Source: an uncultured Acidimicrobiaceae bacterium
Lineage (GTDB): Bacteria > Actinomycetota > Acidimicrobiia > Acidimicrobiales > SZUA-35
DNA length: 32,512 nucleotides
Assembly: GCA_947259095.1 (NCBI GenBank)
Contig: CAMYLA010000040.1
Span: 7,691-40,202, forward strand
Direction of reading: 5' to 3'
Below the pieces are notes generated by a model, which saw only the letters and a program-made list of their open reading frames with translations, did not search any database and was not told the DNA's origin. A program made the translations under genes and the position numbers. Shown here piece after piece: positions 1-8,163 of the stretch (position 1 is its first letter; every line of letters starts with the position of its first letter).

Positions 1-1
1 C

Positions 2-286
2 GATCTGGCGGTGGTGACCGCCATGCACGACCTCACCATCGCCGGCCGGTTCGCCGACCGGCTGCTGCTCGTTGCCGATGGCCGACAGCAGGCCCTGGGG
101 CCCCCGGAGCAGGTCCTGACCGCCGAGCTGCTGTCCCGGCAGTACCGAACCCCGGTCACCGTCCTCGACGGGCCCGACGGTGGCATCGTGGTGGTGCCGC
201 TGCGAACACCGGTCGGCTCGGCGCCAAGCACCGACCACCGACCGCCAACCGACGAATCGACCCCTGGAGCTCACCATGACCGATAA
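2..286 (+). CDS. ABC transporter ATP-binding protein, C-terminal fragment
   Basis: The reading frame is open from the first bases of the window, so only about the last 94 residues are present. The TAMHDL segment near the start is the H-loop (switch) histidine that follows Walker B in ABC ATPases. The pattern after it, RFADRLLLVADGR followed by a GPPEQVL segment, is typical of the FecE/BtuD group that energises uptake of vitamin B12, haem or ferric siderophores. The Walker motifs lie upstream of the window. The stop codon overlaps the start of the next gene, cobO, by 11 bases. That makes a corrinoid substrate attractive, but this is inference from the neighbour. The last 25 residues are Pro/Thr-rich and look like a non-conserved tail. 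Confidence 0.8.
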   Translation, partial: DLAVVTAMHDLTIAGRFADRLLLVADGRQQALGPPEQVLTAELLSRQYRTPVTVLDGPDGGIVVVPLRTPVGSAPSTDHRPPTDESTPGAHHDR

Positions 287-845
287 CCAGCCACCGGTGG
301 AGAAGCCACCGGGCGCCGATTTCCGCACCGCCAGGTCTCTGGTCCTGGTCAACACCGGCGAAGGCAAGGGGAAGTCAACCGCCGCCTTCGGCACGGTGTT
401 GCGGGGCCTGGCCCAGGGGTGGGACGTGGCGGTCGTGCAGTTCCTCAAAAGCGGCGACTGGCAGGTCGGTGAGGAGAAGATCTGCCGGGAGCTCGGCGTC
501 GACTGGTACGCCGCCGGCGACGGCTTCACCTGGAACTCCGAGGACCTCGACGAGAGCCGGGCCATGGCCCGTGGGGCCTGGGAGCACGCCAAGAGCCTGA
601 TCGCCGCCGGGCGGTACCGTCTGCTGGTCCTCGATGAGATCAGCTACGCCATGACCTGGGACTGGATCGATGCCGCCGAGGTGGCGGCGACGGTGGCCGG
701 CAGGCCGGAGAACCTCAGCATCGTGCTCACCGGCCGGGACATGGCCCAGGAGGTGATCGACGTTGCAGACACGGTGACCGAGATGCGCAAGATCAAACAC
801 GCCTTCGACAACGGCATCGTGGCCAAGAAGGGCATCGACTACTGA
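276..845 (+). CDS. cobO: Cob(I)alamin adenosyltransferase, CobO/CobA type
   Basis: The 189-residue product transfers the adenosyl group of ATP to cob(I)alamin or cobinamide, making coenzyme B12 in the cytoplasm. The P-loop GEGKGKST at residues 28-35 has the form specific to the CobA/CobO/BtuR family, and LLVLDEISYAM in mid-protein is the matching Walker B region. Length fits the family (about 180-200). I chose the ATG at 276 because homologous sequence starts just after it and GGAG lies a few bases upstream. The frame is open further upstream, but that part has no family character. It overlaps the preceding ABC ATPase gene by 11 bases, suggesting co-transcription in a corrinoid uptake and salvage unit. 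It converges on the DUF2085 gene with a 7-base overlap. Confidence 0.93.
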   Translation: MTDNQPPVEKPPGADFRTARSLVLVNTGEGKGKSTAAFGTVLRGLAQGWDVAVVQFLKSGDWQVGEEKICRELGVDWYAAGDGFTWNSEDLDESRAMARGAWEHAKSLIAAGRYRLLVLDEISYAMTWDWIDAAEVAATVAGRPENLSIVLTGRDMAQEVIDVADTVTEMRKIKHAFDNGIVAKKGIDY

Positions 846-1510
846 TCGGTAACGGGCCGCCTCGGCACCTTTCGCCTGGTGGTTGCGGCGAACAACGATG
901 CGAAGAACCAGAGACCGCCGAACACCGCGATGGGCTGCCAGAACTCGGAACTCCACCGTTCGACCAGTTCGTAGCCAAGGGCTCGTCCGAAGGCCGCCGC
1001 CGCCAGCAGGGTGGTGCCGACCTGCCACTTCGGTGAGTAGCGGAACAGGCCGATGGCCTCACCGATGAAGGCCACGGTTGCCGGGATCGACAGCAGCCAG
1101 ATCGCAGCAGGGTCGAGGTCGGGGGGCCACGGTGGCCTGCCGCTGGCCGAGAGGAAGGCCACCAGGAAGGCGAACGGGTAGAGCGCGGTGCACCGCCGAC
1201 AGAGGTGCCGGGAGCCGATCCTGACACAGCGTTGACCGTAGTGCTCGGGCCAGTGGTGGCTCAACCACAGTTGCCGCCGCCCTTGGCGGTCCCGATGCCG
1301 CCTGGCGATCCGGGCCACCTGCAACTCGAAACAGGCATCGACACCGGCGGTTGCCGCAGCCGGGCCCGGCCGTTCCCGGTCGTCGGACCGGTCTATCCTG
1401 GCAGCCGGGTCAGCGTCGTTGCCCGGCGTGAGTTCGTCGGCGACGTCGGTCGGCCCGCTCGACGGGGGCCGGGGAGCGCTCCGGGGTTGTGATTTGGCGG
1501 TGTTGGCCAT
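839..1510 (-). CDS. DUF2085 family integral membrane protein
   Basis: The 223-residue product has a hydrophilic, Pro/Arg/Asp-rich N-terminal third. A Cys/His cluster follows, with HWPEHYGQRC and then CRRCTALYP, and the CxRC-x3-Y pattern is characteristic of DUF2085. About four hydrophobic segments make up the rest, and the tail is basic. No activity is established for the family. The clustered Cys and His next to a membrane segment suggest metal or redox-cofactor binding, which is speculation. I prefer the ATG at 1510. The frame also offers a TTG at 1543, but neither site has a clear ribosome binding site or the TAnnnT box seen at other genes here. The first about 70 residues are low in complexity, so the start is uncertain. 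Confidence 0.7.
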   Translation of the reverse strand: MANTAKSQPRSAPRPPSSGPTDVADELTPGNDADPAARIDRSDDRERPGPAAATAGVDACFELQVARIARRHRDRQGRRQLWLSHHWPEHYGQRCVRIGSRHLCRRCTALYPFAFLVAFLSASGRPPWPPDLDPAAIWLLSIPATVAFIGEAIGLFRYSPKWQVGTTLLAAAAFGRALGYELVERWSSEFWQPIAVFGGLWFFASLFAATTRRKVPRRPVTDQ

Positions 1511-1670
1511 CGGTTCCCATCGGCTCGGCCCGGCCGATGGCAAGCACTGGGGCCGCCGGACCGTGGCAGGGAACCGCAGCCCGCCGGACCGGCTTTCTGG
1601 TTGTGTTCGGGTGCCGGCTCGCTCTCGAATCAGTCACGGACCGGCACCCGGCAACCCGTCCGACACTATC

Positions 1671-1682
1671 GAACGATCGTTC
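1671..1682. promoter_or_regulatory. 12-bp palindrome GAACGATCGTTC, LexA-box-like
   Basis: This is a perfect palindrome of the form GAAC-N4-GTTC, the core of the Gram-positive SOS (Cheo) box. It lies in the 259-base divergent region between the DUF2085 gene (minus) and the HIT gene (plus), 76 bases before the HIT -10 box. The flanks fit the longer consensus only partly, and GATC-centred palindromes are easily formed in such DNA. Confidence 0.25.
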
Positions 1683-1757
1683 CCACGACAACCCGGACAA
1701 CCCGGAGAACCGGTCTGGGTCGGCCGCATCCCGTCGGCGGCCGGGTCCGACGCAGCC

Positions 1758-1763
1758 TATGGT
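1758..1763 (+). promoter_or_regulatory. -10 box TATGGT, leaderless start of the HIT gene
   Basis: TATGGT matches the actinobacterial TAnnnT hexamer and ends 6 bases before the ATG at 1770. Transcription would then start at or next to the start codon. The same arrangement recurs at many genes in this window. Confidence 0.55.
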
Positions 1764-1769
1764 GGCCCG

Positions 1770-2195
1770 ATGGCAACCATCTTCTCTCGAATCATCGCCG
1801 GCGAGATCCCGTCGCGGATGGTGTGGGAGGACGACCTCTGCGTGGTCTTCCTCGACGTCCGCCCGCTGGCACCCGGCCACTGCCTCGTCGTTCCCCGGGC
1901 CGAGGTGGACCAGTGGACCGACCTCGAAGCGGAGACGGTCGCTCACCTGACAACGGTTGGCCAGGCCGTCGGCCGGGTCCAGATGGACGTCTTCCAACCG
2001 CTCCGGATCGGGCTCATGATCGCCGGGTTCGAGGTGCCCCACGTCCACGTCCACGTGATCCCGATCAACACCATGGCCAACCTCGATTTCTCCACCGCCG
2101 ACACCGGTCCTGATCAGTCCCGACTCGATGAGCAGCTGGTTCGGCTCCGGGCGGGCCTGCGTGAAGCCGGCCATGCCGGGGTGTCGAGCCGCTGA
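1770..2195 (+). CDS. HIT family nucleotide-binding protein
   Basis: The 141-residue product is a histidine triad hydrolase of the HINT/Ap4A type, acting on nucleotide phosphoramidates or dinucleoside polyphosphates. The fold signature is complete: a FSRIIAGEIP start, a DVRPLAPGHCLVVPR strand region and the catalytic triad HVHVHVI with histidines at 91, 93 and 95. Length is normal. The frame is open for another 350 bases upstream, but only the segment from 1770 has family similarity, and a TATGGT box ends 6 bases before that ATG. It is probably monocistronic. The next gene is convergent. Confidence 0.93.
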   Translation: MATIFSRIIAGEIPSRMVWEDDLCVVFLDVRPLAPGHCLVVPRAEVDQWTDLEAETVAHLTTVGQAVGRVQMDVFQPLRIGLMIAGFEVPHVHVHVIPINTMANLDFSTADTGPDQSRLDEQLVRLRAGLREAGHAGVSSR

Positions 2196-2200
2196 ACCAG

Positions 2201-2216
2201 GCTCGATCGATCGAGC
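2201..2216. terminator. 16-bp perfect palindrome between convergent genes
   Basis: GCTCGATCGATCGAGC is identical to its reverse complement. It lies 5 bases after the HIT stop and 30 bases before the end of the amidase gene. A short-loop hairpin at a convergent junction could act as a two-way terminator, but there is no T-tract, so the role is a guess. Confidence 0.3.
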
Positions 2217-2245
2217 TGTTCGCGACGATTCGCCGAGAGGGCCCG

Positions 2246-3475
2246 TCAGCCGACCCGCCGTCGGAACCGGGCCGCCCCGGCGACCACCACTGCGATCACC
2301 GTGGCGGCAAGTCCGGCCACCACGGCGCCGGAGGCCAACGAATCGTCCTCTGGTGGTTCAGAGCCCGGGCCGACAGGGGTGTCGATGGCCTCGCCGGTGT
2401 CGGAGGTCGATGAGACGGTTGACGGGATCGACGTCGATGGGGTCGACGTCGTCGTGGCGGCGCCGGCGGCCAATGCGGTGGCGGCCATGGCGGCGGCGGT
2501 GTCGATCCGAAGGGCGCTGACCCGGGTCGGGAGGACATCGTCGAGGAGCCGGTAGGCGAAGTCGCCGGGGCAGCTGGTGTCGGACATGTCCCGATGGCCG
2601 GAGATGGTTGCCGTTGTCACTTCGGTGCCGGCCGGCCACCGGTTCGAGCCGCGGGAGACGAATGCCACCGTCGAGCCCGGGGCGGTGTCGATCCGGTACC
2701 GCTCGGCCAGCCAGGCCAGGAGGGCGGTGAGGCTGTCGAGGGCCTGCGGGCTCACCTCGACCTGGCTGTGGTCCCCGATCAGGCTGCACAGCATGGCGAA
2801 CCCCTGGGAGCCGCCGGTGGCGTCACCGCGGACCGGGCCGTCGACGCTGCCGGCCCTGGCCTCCCAGATCCCGCCGAAGCGATCGACGAAGAAGTTGTAG
2901 GCAACGTCGGGCCAGCCTTTGTCGGGGCCGGTGTGAAAGCGGTAGAAGTCCTGGATCTGGTCGGTCACCTCGTCCTGGCGGTAGTCATTGCGGGATGCGG
3001 TGTGGTGAACCAGCAGGAACCGAACATCGTCCTCGGGGATGATCTCACCCACCACCGGGAGGTCGGCGCCCCAGGTGCTGCGAGGGGCGATCTCCGGTTG
3101 CAGCGCGTCGACCAGGTCGGCGCTCTGCTTTGCCGGGTCCACCGTCGCAGTGGAGAGGTGAGGGTCCCGGGCTGGGGAGCGAGCGATCGCCGCTGCGCCC
3201 TCGGGCCCGACGACGGCGCCGAGAGCTGCGGTCCCGATGGCGGCCGCAGTGCCGATTGCGGCCCCGCCCATGGCCAACGCGGCCCTGCGGTCGATCGTCA
3301 CGGGCTGCGGGCGCTCGGCTCGCCCCGGGCCGACAGGCTGGACCCGGTCGCCAGGCTGGGCCGGGACATCCCTTTCGGCGGGCGCGGCCCGGTTGGCAGG
3401 CTCGGCGGTGTCGGCGGTGTCGGTGTCGGTGTCGGCGGCGCTGTCGGCGCTGTCGGCGCTGTCATGGTCGGCCAC
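2246..3475 (-). CDS. Membrane-associated N-acetylmuramoyl-L-alanine amidase (PGRP/Amidase_2)
   Basis: The product is predicted to cleave the lactyl amide bond between muramic acid and the stem peptide of peptidoglycan outside the membrane. Counting from the GTG at 3475 (409 residues), positions 1-60 are acidic and rich in Asp, Ser, Ala and Thr. An RRAAL twin-arginine-like motif at 63-67 precedes a hydrophobic stretch to about 90. The catalytic domain spans about 130-320, with PRSTWGAD, the zinc ligand region VHHTA (His157), GHRD (His294) and SCPGD (Cys302). All three zinc ligands are present, so it should be active rather than a binding-only PGRP. A Thr/Ser-rich linker and a C-terminal membrane helix with a basic tail (about 380-409) follow. 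I chose 3475 because TAGGCT lies 8 bases upstream. GTG at 3301 would give a more usual Tat signal, and GTG at 3550 is also open. Confidence 0.85.
   Translation of the reverse strand: MADHDSADSADSAADTDTDTADTAEPANRAAPAERDVPAQPGDRVQPVGPGRAERPQPVTIDRRAALAMGGAAIGTAAAIGTAALGAVVGPEGAAAIARSPARDPHLSTATVDPAKQSADLVDALQPEIAPRSTWGADLPVVGEIIPEDDVRFLLVHHTASRNDYRQDEVTDQIQDFYRFHTGPDKGWPDVAYNFFVDRFGGIWEARAGSVDGPVRGDATGGSQGFAMLCSLIGDHSQVEVSPQALDSLTALLAWLAERYRIDTAPGSTVAFVSRGSNRWPAGTEVTTATISGHRDMSDTSCPGDFAYRLLDDVLPTRVSALRIDTAAAMAATALAAGAATTTSTPSTSIPSTVSSTSDTGEAIDTPVGPGSEPPEDDSLASGAVVAGLAATVIAVVVAGAARFRRRVG
3402..3463. repeat. Short tandem repeat (tcggcggtg/tcggcgctg units) in the amidase 5' end
   Basis: Imperfect 6 to 9-base units built on gtcggc repeat across this stretch. 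On the minus strand they encode the acidic Asp-Ser-Ala/Asp-Thr run near the N terminus of the amidase. Such repeats are prone to length change, and the encoded segment lies outside the catalytic domain. Confidence 0.6.
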
Positions 3476-3483
3476 GACGGCCC

Positions 3484-3489
3484 AGCCTA
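3484..3489 (-). promoter_or_regulatory. -10 box TAGGCT, leaderless start of the amidase gene
   Basis: Read on the minus strand, TAGGCT ends 8 bases before the GTG at 3475. This is the main reason for choosing that start over the more distal GTG at 3550. Confidence 0.45.
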
Positions 3490-3630
3490 CGGCGGGACCG
3501 CCCCGGTCGTCGGTCGGTCGAGCAGTCCGCGGAGCCGGCCGTCCGGCCACCGGCCGGGTCCGCCGGGGTGGCCCGCCAACCGGCCGAGGGCGTAGGAATG
3601 GCCGTCGACCGGGGCTAGAAAGAACCGGTC

Positions 3631-4017
3631 ATGACCTCCACCATCACACAAACGGCCTCGTTCCCCTCCAGGCCGTCGAATGCCGGCACCTCCTCGAGGT
3701 TCGCCGCCCGCCGGGCCGGCCCGCTGGCCCTGCTGGTGGCACTGATCTTCCTGGTCACGGCCTGCGGCAGCGGGCCCGGTTCGCAGGAGGAGTTCATCGA
3801 GGTCCTCGTCCGCAACGATGCCATGACCGAGGAGGAGGCCATCTGCATCAGCGATTTGGTCTTCGCCGAGTACGCAGACGACGAAGAGGCGCTTGGCAAG
3901 ATATCGGCGGCACCCGATTTCGAGTACCTCGACGGCGAGGAGGGTGTGCCCGGCTTCTCCGACTTCTTCGATTCGACCGTTCAGAGCTGCTCGGCGGTGG
4001 GGCCGGTACCCGGCTGA
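3631..4017 (+). CDS. Small secreted lipoprotein, function unknown
   Basis: The 128-residue product has a basic region (RFAARR), a hydrophobic core and the lipobox LVTAC with Cys45 as the predicted lipidated residue, so it should be anchored on the outer face of the membrane. The mature part is short and acidic (many Glu/Asp) and has two further cysteines, in AICIS and QSCS, which could form a disulfide. I do not recognise a domain. Similar small acidic lipoproteins with an EEF..L...M...EA.C pattern occur in actinobacteria. The 3' end overlaps the convergent XPB helicase gene by 37 bases. AGAAAG a few bases before the ATG may serve as a weak ribosome binding site. Confidence 0.85.
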   Translation: MTSTITQTASFPSRPSNAGTSSRFAARRAGPLALLVALIFLVTACGSGPGSQEEFIEVLVRNDAMTEEEAICISDLVFAEYADDEEALGKISAAPDFEYLDGEEGVPGFSDFFDSTVQSCSAVGPVPG

Positions 4018-5759
4018 CGACCGGCCGGCAGCTGCTCGGCATCGATGATCTCGTAGTGGTATCCCTGCTCGGTCAGGAACCGTTGCCTGCGCTGCCCGTG
4101 CTCCTGCTCCACGGTGTCGCGGGTGATCAGGCTGTAGAAGTGGGCTTGGCGGCCGTCGGCCTTGGGACGCAGGATGCGGCCCAGCCGTTGTGCCTCCTCC
4201 TGGCGGCTGCCGAAGCTGCCCGACACCTGGATGGCAACCGAGACCTCCGGCAGGTCGAGGCTGAAGTTGGCCACCTTGGACACCACCAGGGCCCCCAGGG
4301 CGCCCCGCCGGAGCTCGTCGAACAGTCGCAGCCGCTCTCGTTGGGGGGTTTCACCGGTGACCAGCGGCAGGCCGTATCGGTCGGCGATCGGTCTGAGCCC
4401 GTCGAGGTAGGTGCCGATGATGAGGGTCGGCTCCGCTCGGTGGCGCTCCAGCAGCGAGCCGACGACGTCGAGTTTGGCGTCGACGGTTGCCGCCACCGCA
4501 GCCTTCGCCCGTTGGTCCGCCCTGGCGTGGGCCAGCCGTTCGGCGTCGGTTGCGGTCACCCTGACCTCCACGCAGCGGGCCGGGGCGATCCAACCGTCGA
4601 GCTCGAGATCGGCCCACGGCACATCGAACCGTTTCGGTCCCACCAGCGTGAAGACGTCGGCCTCCCGGCCGTCCTCCCGGATCAGGGTTGCGGTGAGGCC
4701 CAGCCGTCGTCTGGTCTGGATGCCGGCGGTGAGATTGAACACCGCAGATGGCAGCAGGTGGACCTCGTCGTAGATGATCAGGCCCCAGTCGCCGTCGTGG
4801 ATCATCTCCAGGTGGCGAAACCGGCCGTCCCGCCTGGTGGCCATCACCTGGTAGGTGGCGAGGGTGATCGGTCGGATCTCCTTGCGCCCGGCGGTGTAGT
4901 GGCCGATGTCGGCCTCCTCGACGGTGGTGAAGCGGCGTAGCTCCCGGTCCCACTGACTCAGCGAGGCCTGGCCGGTCACCAGCACCAGGGTCTTGGCTCC
5001 GACTTCGGCCGCGGCGGCGATGGCGGTGACGGTCTTGCCGGCGCCGCACGGCAACACGACCACCCCGGTGCCGGACGGCAGCCACGAGTCTACGGCGTGG
5101 CGCTGATATGGCCGGAGATCGAGTTCGGGTCGGAGCTCGATGTCGAATGCGACGCCGGGGCTCAGCGCGGCCCGATCGTCGGCCGGCCACCGCACTGCGG
5201 TCAGTGCCTGTTTGAGCCGGCCCCGACAGGCGCCGTTCAGCTCGACCGACGTCGGCCCCAGCCGTGCCCCGGTCAGCTGCGCCACCGCCGGGTCTGCCAG
5301 CAGCTCGTCGAGCAGGCCGGGCTCGTCGGTCCACAGGACCAACTCGTCCCCGGTCCGTGCCCGGCCGGAGCCTGACCGGTCCCCGTCGGGTGGGCTCGAC
5401 GGCGCCGCAGCATCACCGGGGGCGGTTTCGATCGATACCCGGCCGAAGCGATCCATGGCCTCGGTGATGCGATCGACGGTGGCTTGCGGTACGGGGCCGG
5501 CGGCGAACCGACGGACCGTGGCCACCGCCTCGGCCGGGTCGAGCCCGGCGGCCTTGGCGTTCCACAGACCGAGATCGGTCAACCGGTAGGTGTGGACATG
5601 GCCCGGTGATCGCTCCAGTTCAGCGAACACCGCCAATGCGGCCCGGCAGGCCTCGGCCCGCGGGTGGTCGAGCTGCAACAGCAGCGTCTCGGGTCCGGCC
5701 ACCAGCAGTGGCCCCGGTCCGGCCTCGGCCGACACCTCCGGTTGTCGGTGCTCAGCCAC
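3981..5759 (-). CDS. xpb: DNA repair helicase XPB (SF2, Ssl2/ERCC3 family)
   Basis: The 592-residue product is an ATP-dependent 3'-5' DNA helicase of the XPB family found in some bacteria and in all eukaryotes (TFIIH). An N-terminal helical region and a DNA-damage-recognition-like region precede the motor. RecA domain 1 contains the Walker A GAGKT at 239-243, the DEVH box at 331-334 and then GLTATLIREDG, whose RED tripeptide is an XPB hallmark. RecA domain 2 ends with the arginine-rich QRLGRILRPK motif VI. The start codon is GTG at 5759. The gene begins 9 bases after the end of the helicase-associated gene, so the two form an operon, the same pair as M. tuberculosis Rv0861c/Rv0862c. A role in DNA repair is the usual assignment but is not well proven in bacteria. 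Confidence 0.95.
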   Translation of the reverse strand: MAEHRQPEVSAEAGPGPLLVAGPETLLLQLDHPRAEACRAALAVFAELERSPGHVHTYRLTDLGLWNAKAAGLDPAEAVATVRRFAAGPVPQATVDRITEAMDRFGRVSIETAPGDAAAPSSPPDGDRSGSGRARTGDELVLWTDEPGLLDELLADPAVAQLTGARLGPTSVELNGACRGRLKQALTAVRWPADDRAALSPGVAFDIELRPELDLRPYQRHAVDSWLPSGTGVVVLPCGAGKTVTAIAAAAEVGAKTLVLVTGQASLSQWDRELRRFTTVEEADIGHYTAGRKEIRPITLATYQVMATRRDGRFRHLEMIHDGDWGLIIYDEVHLLPSAVFNLTAGIQTRRRLGLTATLIREDGREADVFTLVGPKRFDVPWADLELDGWIAPARCVEVRVTATDAERLAHARADQRAKAAVAATVDAKLDVVGSLLERHRAEPTLIIGTYLDGLRPIADRYGLPLVTGETPQRERLRLFDELRRGALGALVVSKVANFSLDLPEVSVAIQVSGSFGSRQEEAQRLGRILRPKADGRQAHFYSLITRDTVEQEHGQRRQRFLTEQGYHYEIIDAEQLPAGRQPGTGPTAEQL

Positions 5760-5768
5760 CGGTTGTGA

Positions 5769-8150
5769 TCAGACCGTCTCGGGATCGGCGACGTCGATGA
5801 TCGACTCGGTGGCCAGCTCGACGACCCCGGTGGTGGTCAGAAGTGATGTCACCGGTCCGAGCCCGACCAGCGTCCCGGTGAGGCGGTCCGGGGTGCCGCC
5901 GATCAGCGCATCGACCGCCACCGTGCGACCCCAGAACGGCTGCAGCAGGGCGGCGGTGGTGACCCGCTGCTCGCCGGCGGGGGTGGGGTCGTCGGCTCCC
6001 CCGCCGTGGCCGTTGTCGTCGGCCCGGCCCGGCGGGGTTGGCGATCCGGCCGACTGGAGCTGGGCAACCGCATCGCTGACCTCGTCCGGGAACGGCCCGG
6101 TCGGCACCGGCGGGCCGGACCAGTCGGCGGGGAGGTCGCCGGGGGACCCGTCGATGGCCGCATCCGCACCAGTGGCGGCCCGGGGTTCGTCGATGACGAC
6201 CGACGAGCCCTCGAGCACGGGGAACATCCCCAGCGCCCGCAGCGACTCGACGACGGTCACCGGGTCGAGCGGCGAGGTCAGGACGGTAGGCGCAACCAGT
6301 CGGAGCCCGAGCTTGGCCGTTTTGCGGTTGGCGGCGATCTCGACCGCCGAGATGTCGTCGGCGGTGACGATGATCGCCTGGGCCGGCATGACCCGGATCG
6401 AGCCGTATCGGCGATCCACGTCGTCGAGCAGGTAGGCCAGGGGCTGGGGCACGCCGGCCAGGCCGTGCTCGGTCAGGAAGCCGGTGATGGATTCCACCGT
6501 CCAGCCCCTGTCGAACGCTCGACGGATGCCGGCCTCGGTGAACCGGAAGCCGGGGGCCCGGCCGTCACCACCACCATCGATCCGTTCTGTCATCTCGCCG
6601 AGCGACCGGGCCACCGACGGGGCCAGCGGTCCGAACGACACCGCGGTGAGATCGGCTTGCAGCACCAGCTTGTCCTGGTCGTCACCCAACGCCGCCTCGG
6701 CGGCATGATCGACCAGCGTCTCGTCGCAGGCCAGCAGCCCCCGACCGATGTCGCTTGCGGCATCGTTGGCGACCAGGCCCAGGAACCGGGCTTCGGCCAG
6801 GGTCCACTCCACGAGCAGTTCGGGGGGCGGGTCGCCGGCGCCCCACAGGTTCGGGCCCTGCCAGACCACCGCCTCGGCCAGCTGCCCGGGCTGGAAGGCG
6901 GCGCCGGGCGCCAGCGTGCATATCGTGGCCAAGGTGGCGGTTCTGGCCGCGGCCACCGCAGCCACCGGCTCACGCTCGCCGAGAGCGACGATACGGGTTC
7001 CGTCCGGATCGTCGAGCAGGCCCCGGGACAGGAAGCGGTCGGCGGCCAGCCAGGCCCGGACCAGGACCAGGTAGCGGCGATACCGTCGCAGCGACCACCA
7101 GCGGGCGGCCACGTCGGCCGAGCTGACCGTGCCACCGCTCACCTTGAGCAGTCTGGCCACCGCCAGCAGTTCGAACAGCCGGGCAACGTCGACCTGGTCG
7201 AGCCGGCACAGCTTGGCCAGCCGCTTCAGCTCGCGGGGCCCGATCCCGCCGGCTTTGCGAATCGAGACCTCACCCCGGTCAACCAGTCGCAGCAGGGTTT
7301 CGGCCCCGTCGAGCAGGCGGTTGGCGTTGTCAGCGGATGTGCCGGCCACCACATCGGGCCCGACCCCGTCGACCGGCCGGAGCTCCACCGGCCGCACCGC
7401 TGCGGTGGGGGCCAGCCCCGCCGGGCGGGAGGCGATGACCGGCTCCCGGGGGAGTTCGGCCACCGATTCGGTGACGGCGACCACCAGGCCGTTGTCCATC
7501 AGCCAGTTCAGCGGATCGTCGGCGTCGAGGCCCCGGTAGGGATAGCCGGTTGGCAGGGGGATCGCAGGCGATCGGCGGGACACCAACGTCTCGAACAGCG
7601 CCAAACTGTCGGCCGGCGCATCGGCCATCACCGCGGCCAGGACCTCGGACTGGGACAAGCGGTGGGCGATGGCCCGCACGGTCGCCGACCGCTTGGCCGC
7701 TCCCTCGGCCAGGGTGGTGATGGCCAGCCGCTCGATGGTGTCGGTCGCCAGGTGTTCGGCCAGCTCGATGAAGGACGGGCCCAGCCCCAGGGGACGGTGG
7801 AGCAGGTCCGGGAGGGCACCGACCGGCGAGATCACCCGATCCTCGACGACGACCACCCCGATCCGGCGGAGTCGATCGACGGCGTCGATGATCGCGGTCA
7901 TGTCACCGGTCCCCAGCAGGTGGTCGAGGTCGGCCACCGATGCCGGGTGTTTCGCCACCAGCGCTTCAGCCACCACCAGCATCCCGACGTCGGCGCCGAC
8001 CAGCGCCCGACCGAGCGACATGGCGGTTGCCGCCTTGCGGGCGACCGCCTCGAGGCCCCGATCGGTGGCGGGCAGCAGATCCGGTCGGCGCTCCATCAGG
8101 TACGACAGCTCTTCTGCCGACCACGACTCGAGGTGATCGAGGAGATTCAT
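5769..8150 (-). CDS. Helicase-associated (XPB partner) protein, Rv0862c-like
   Basis: The product is a large (793-residue) protein without Walker motifs. Family resemblance lies in winged-helix-like helical repeats through the first 500 residues and in a C-terminal segment of the form VPQPLAYLLDDVDRRYG-SIRV, found in proteins annotated as helicase-associated or XPB/Ssl2 N-terminal domain. It is encoded just upstream of XPB on the same strand with a 9-base gap. By family association it is expected to bind or regulate XPB, but no activity is established. ATG at 8150 fits better than ATG at 8159, because CAAGAT, a weak -10-like hexamer, ends 7 bases before 8150. The middle contains a disordered Pro/Gly/Asp stretch near residues 690-720. 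Confidence 0.85.
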   Translation of the reverse strand: MNLLDHLESWSAEELSYLMERRPDLLPATDRGLEAVARKAATAMSLGRALVGADVGMLVVAEALVAKHPASVADLDHLLGTGDMTAIIDAVDRLRRIGVVVVEDRVISPVGALPDLLHRPLGLGPSFIELAEHLATDTIERLAITTLAEGAAKRSATVRAIAHRLSQSEVLAAVMADAPADSLALFETLVSRRSPAIPLPTGYPYRGLDADDPLNWLMDNGLVVAVTESVAELPREPVIASRPAGLAPTAAVRPVELRPVDGVGPDVVAGTSADNANRLLDGAETLLRLVDRGEVSIRKAGGIGPRELKRLAKLCRLDQVDVARLFELLAVARLLKVSGGTVSSADVAARWWSLRRYRRYLVLVRAWLAADRFLSRGLLDDPDGTRIVALGEREPVAAVAAARTATLATICTLAPGAAFQPGQLAEAVVWQGPNLWGAGDPPPELLVEWTLAEARFLGLVANDAASDIGRGLLACDETLVDHAAEAALGDDQDKLVLQADLTAVSFGPLAPSVARSLGEMTERIDGGGDGRAPGFRFTEAGIRRAFDRGWTVESITGFLTEHGLAGVPQPLAYLLDDVDRRYGSIRVMPAQAIIVTADDISAVEIAANRKTAKLGLRLVAPTVLTSPLDPVTVVESLRALGMFPVLEGSSVVIDEPRAATGADAAIDGSPGDLPADWSGPPVPTGPFPDEVSDAVAQLQSAGSPTPPGRADDNGHGGGADDPTPAGEQRVTTAALLQPFWGRTVAVDALIGGTPDRLTGTLVGLGPVTSLLTTTGVVELATESIIDVADPETV

Positions 8151-8157
8151 CGCCACC

Positions 8158-8163
8158 ATCTTG
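8158..8163 (-). promoter_or_regulatory. Possible -10 box CAAGAT for the helicase pair
   Basis: CAAGAT on the minus strand ends 7 bases before the ATG at 8150. It deviates from TAnnnT at its first base, so support comes mainly from matching the spacing seen at other genes. Confidence 0.25.
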
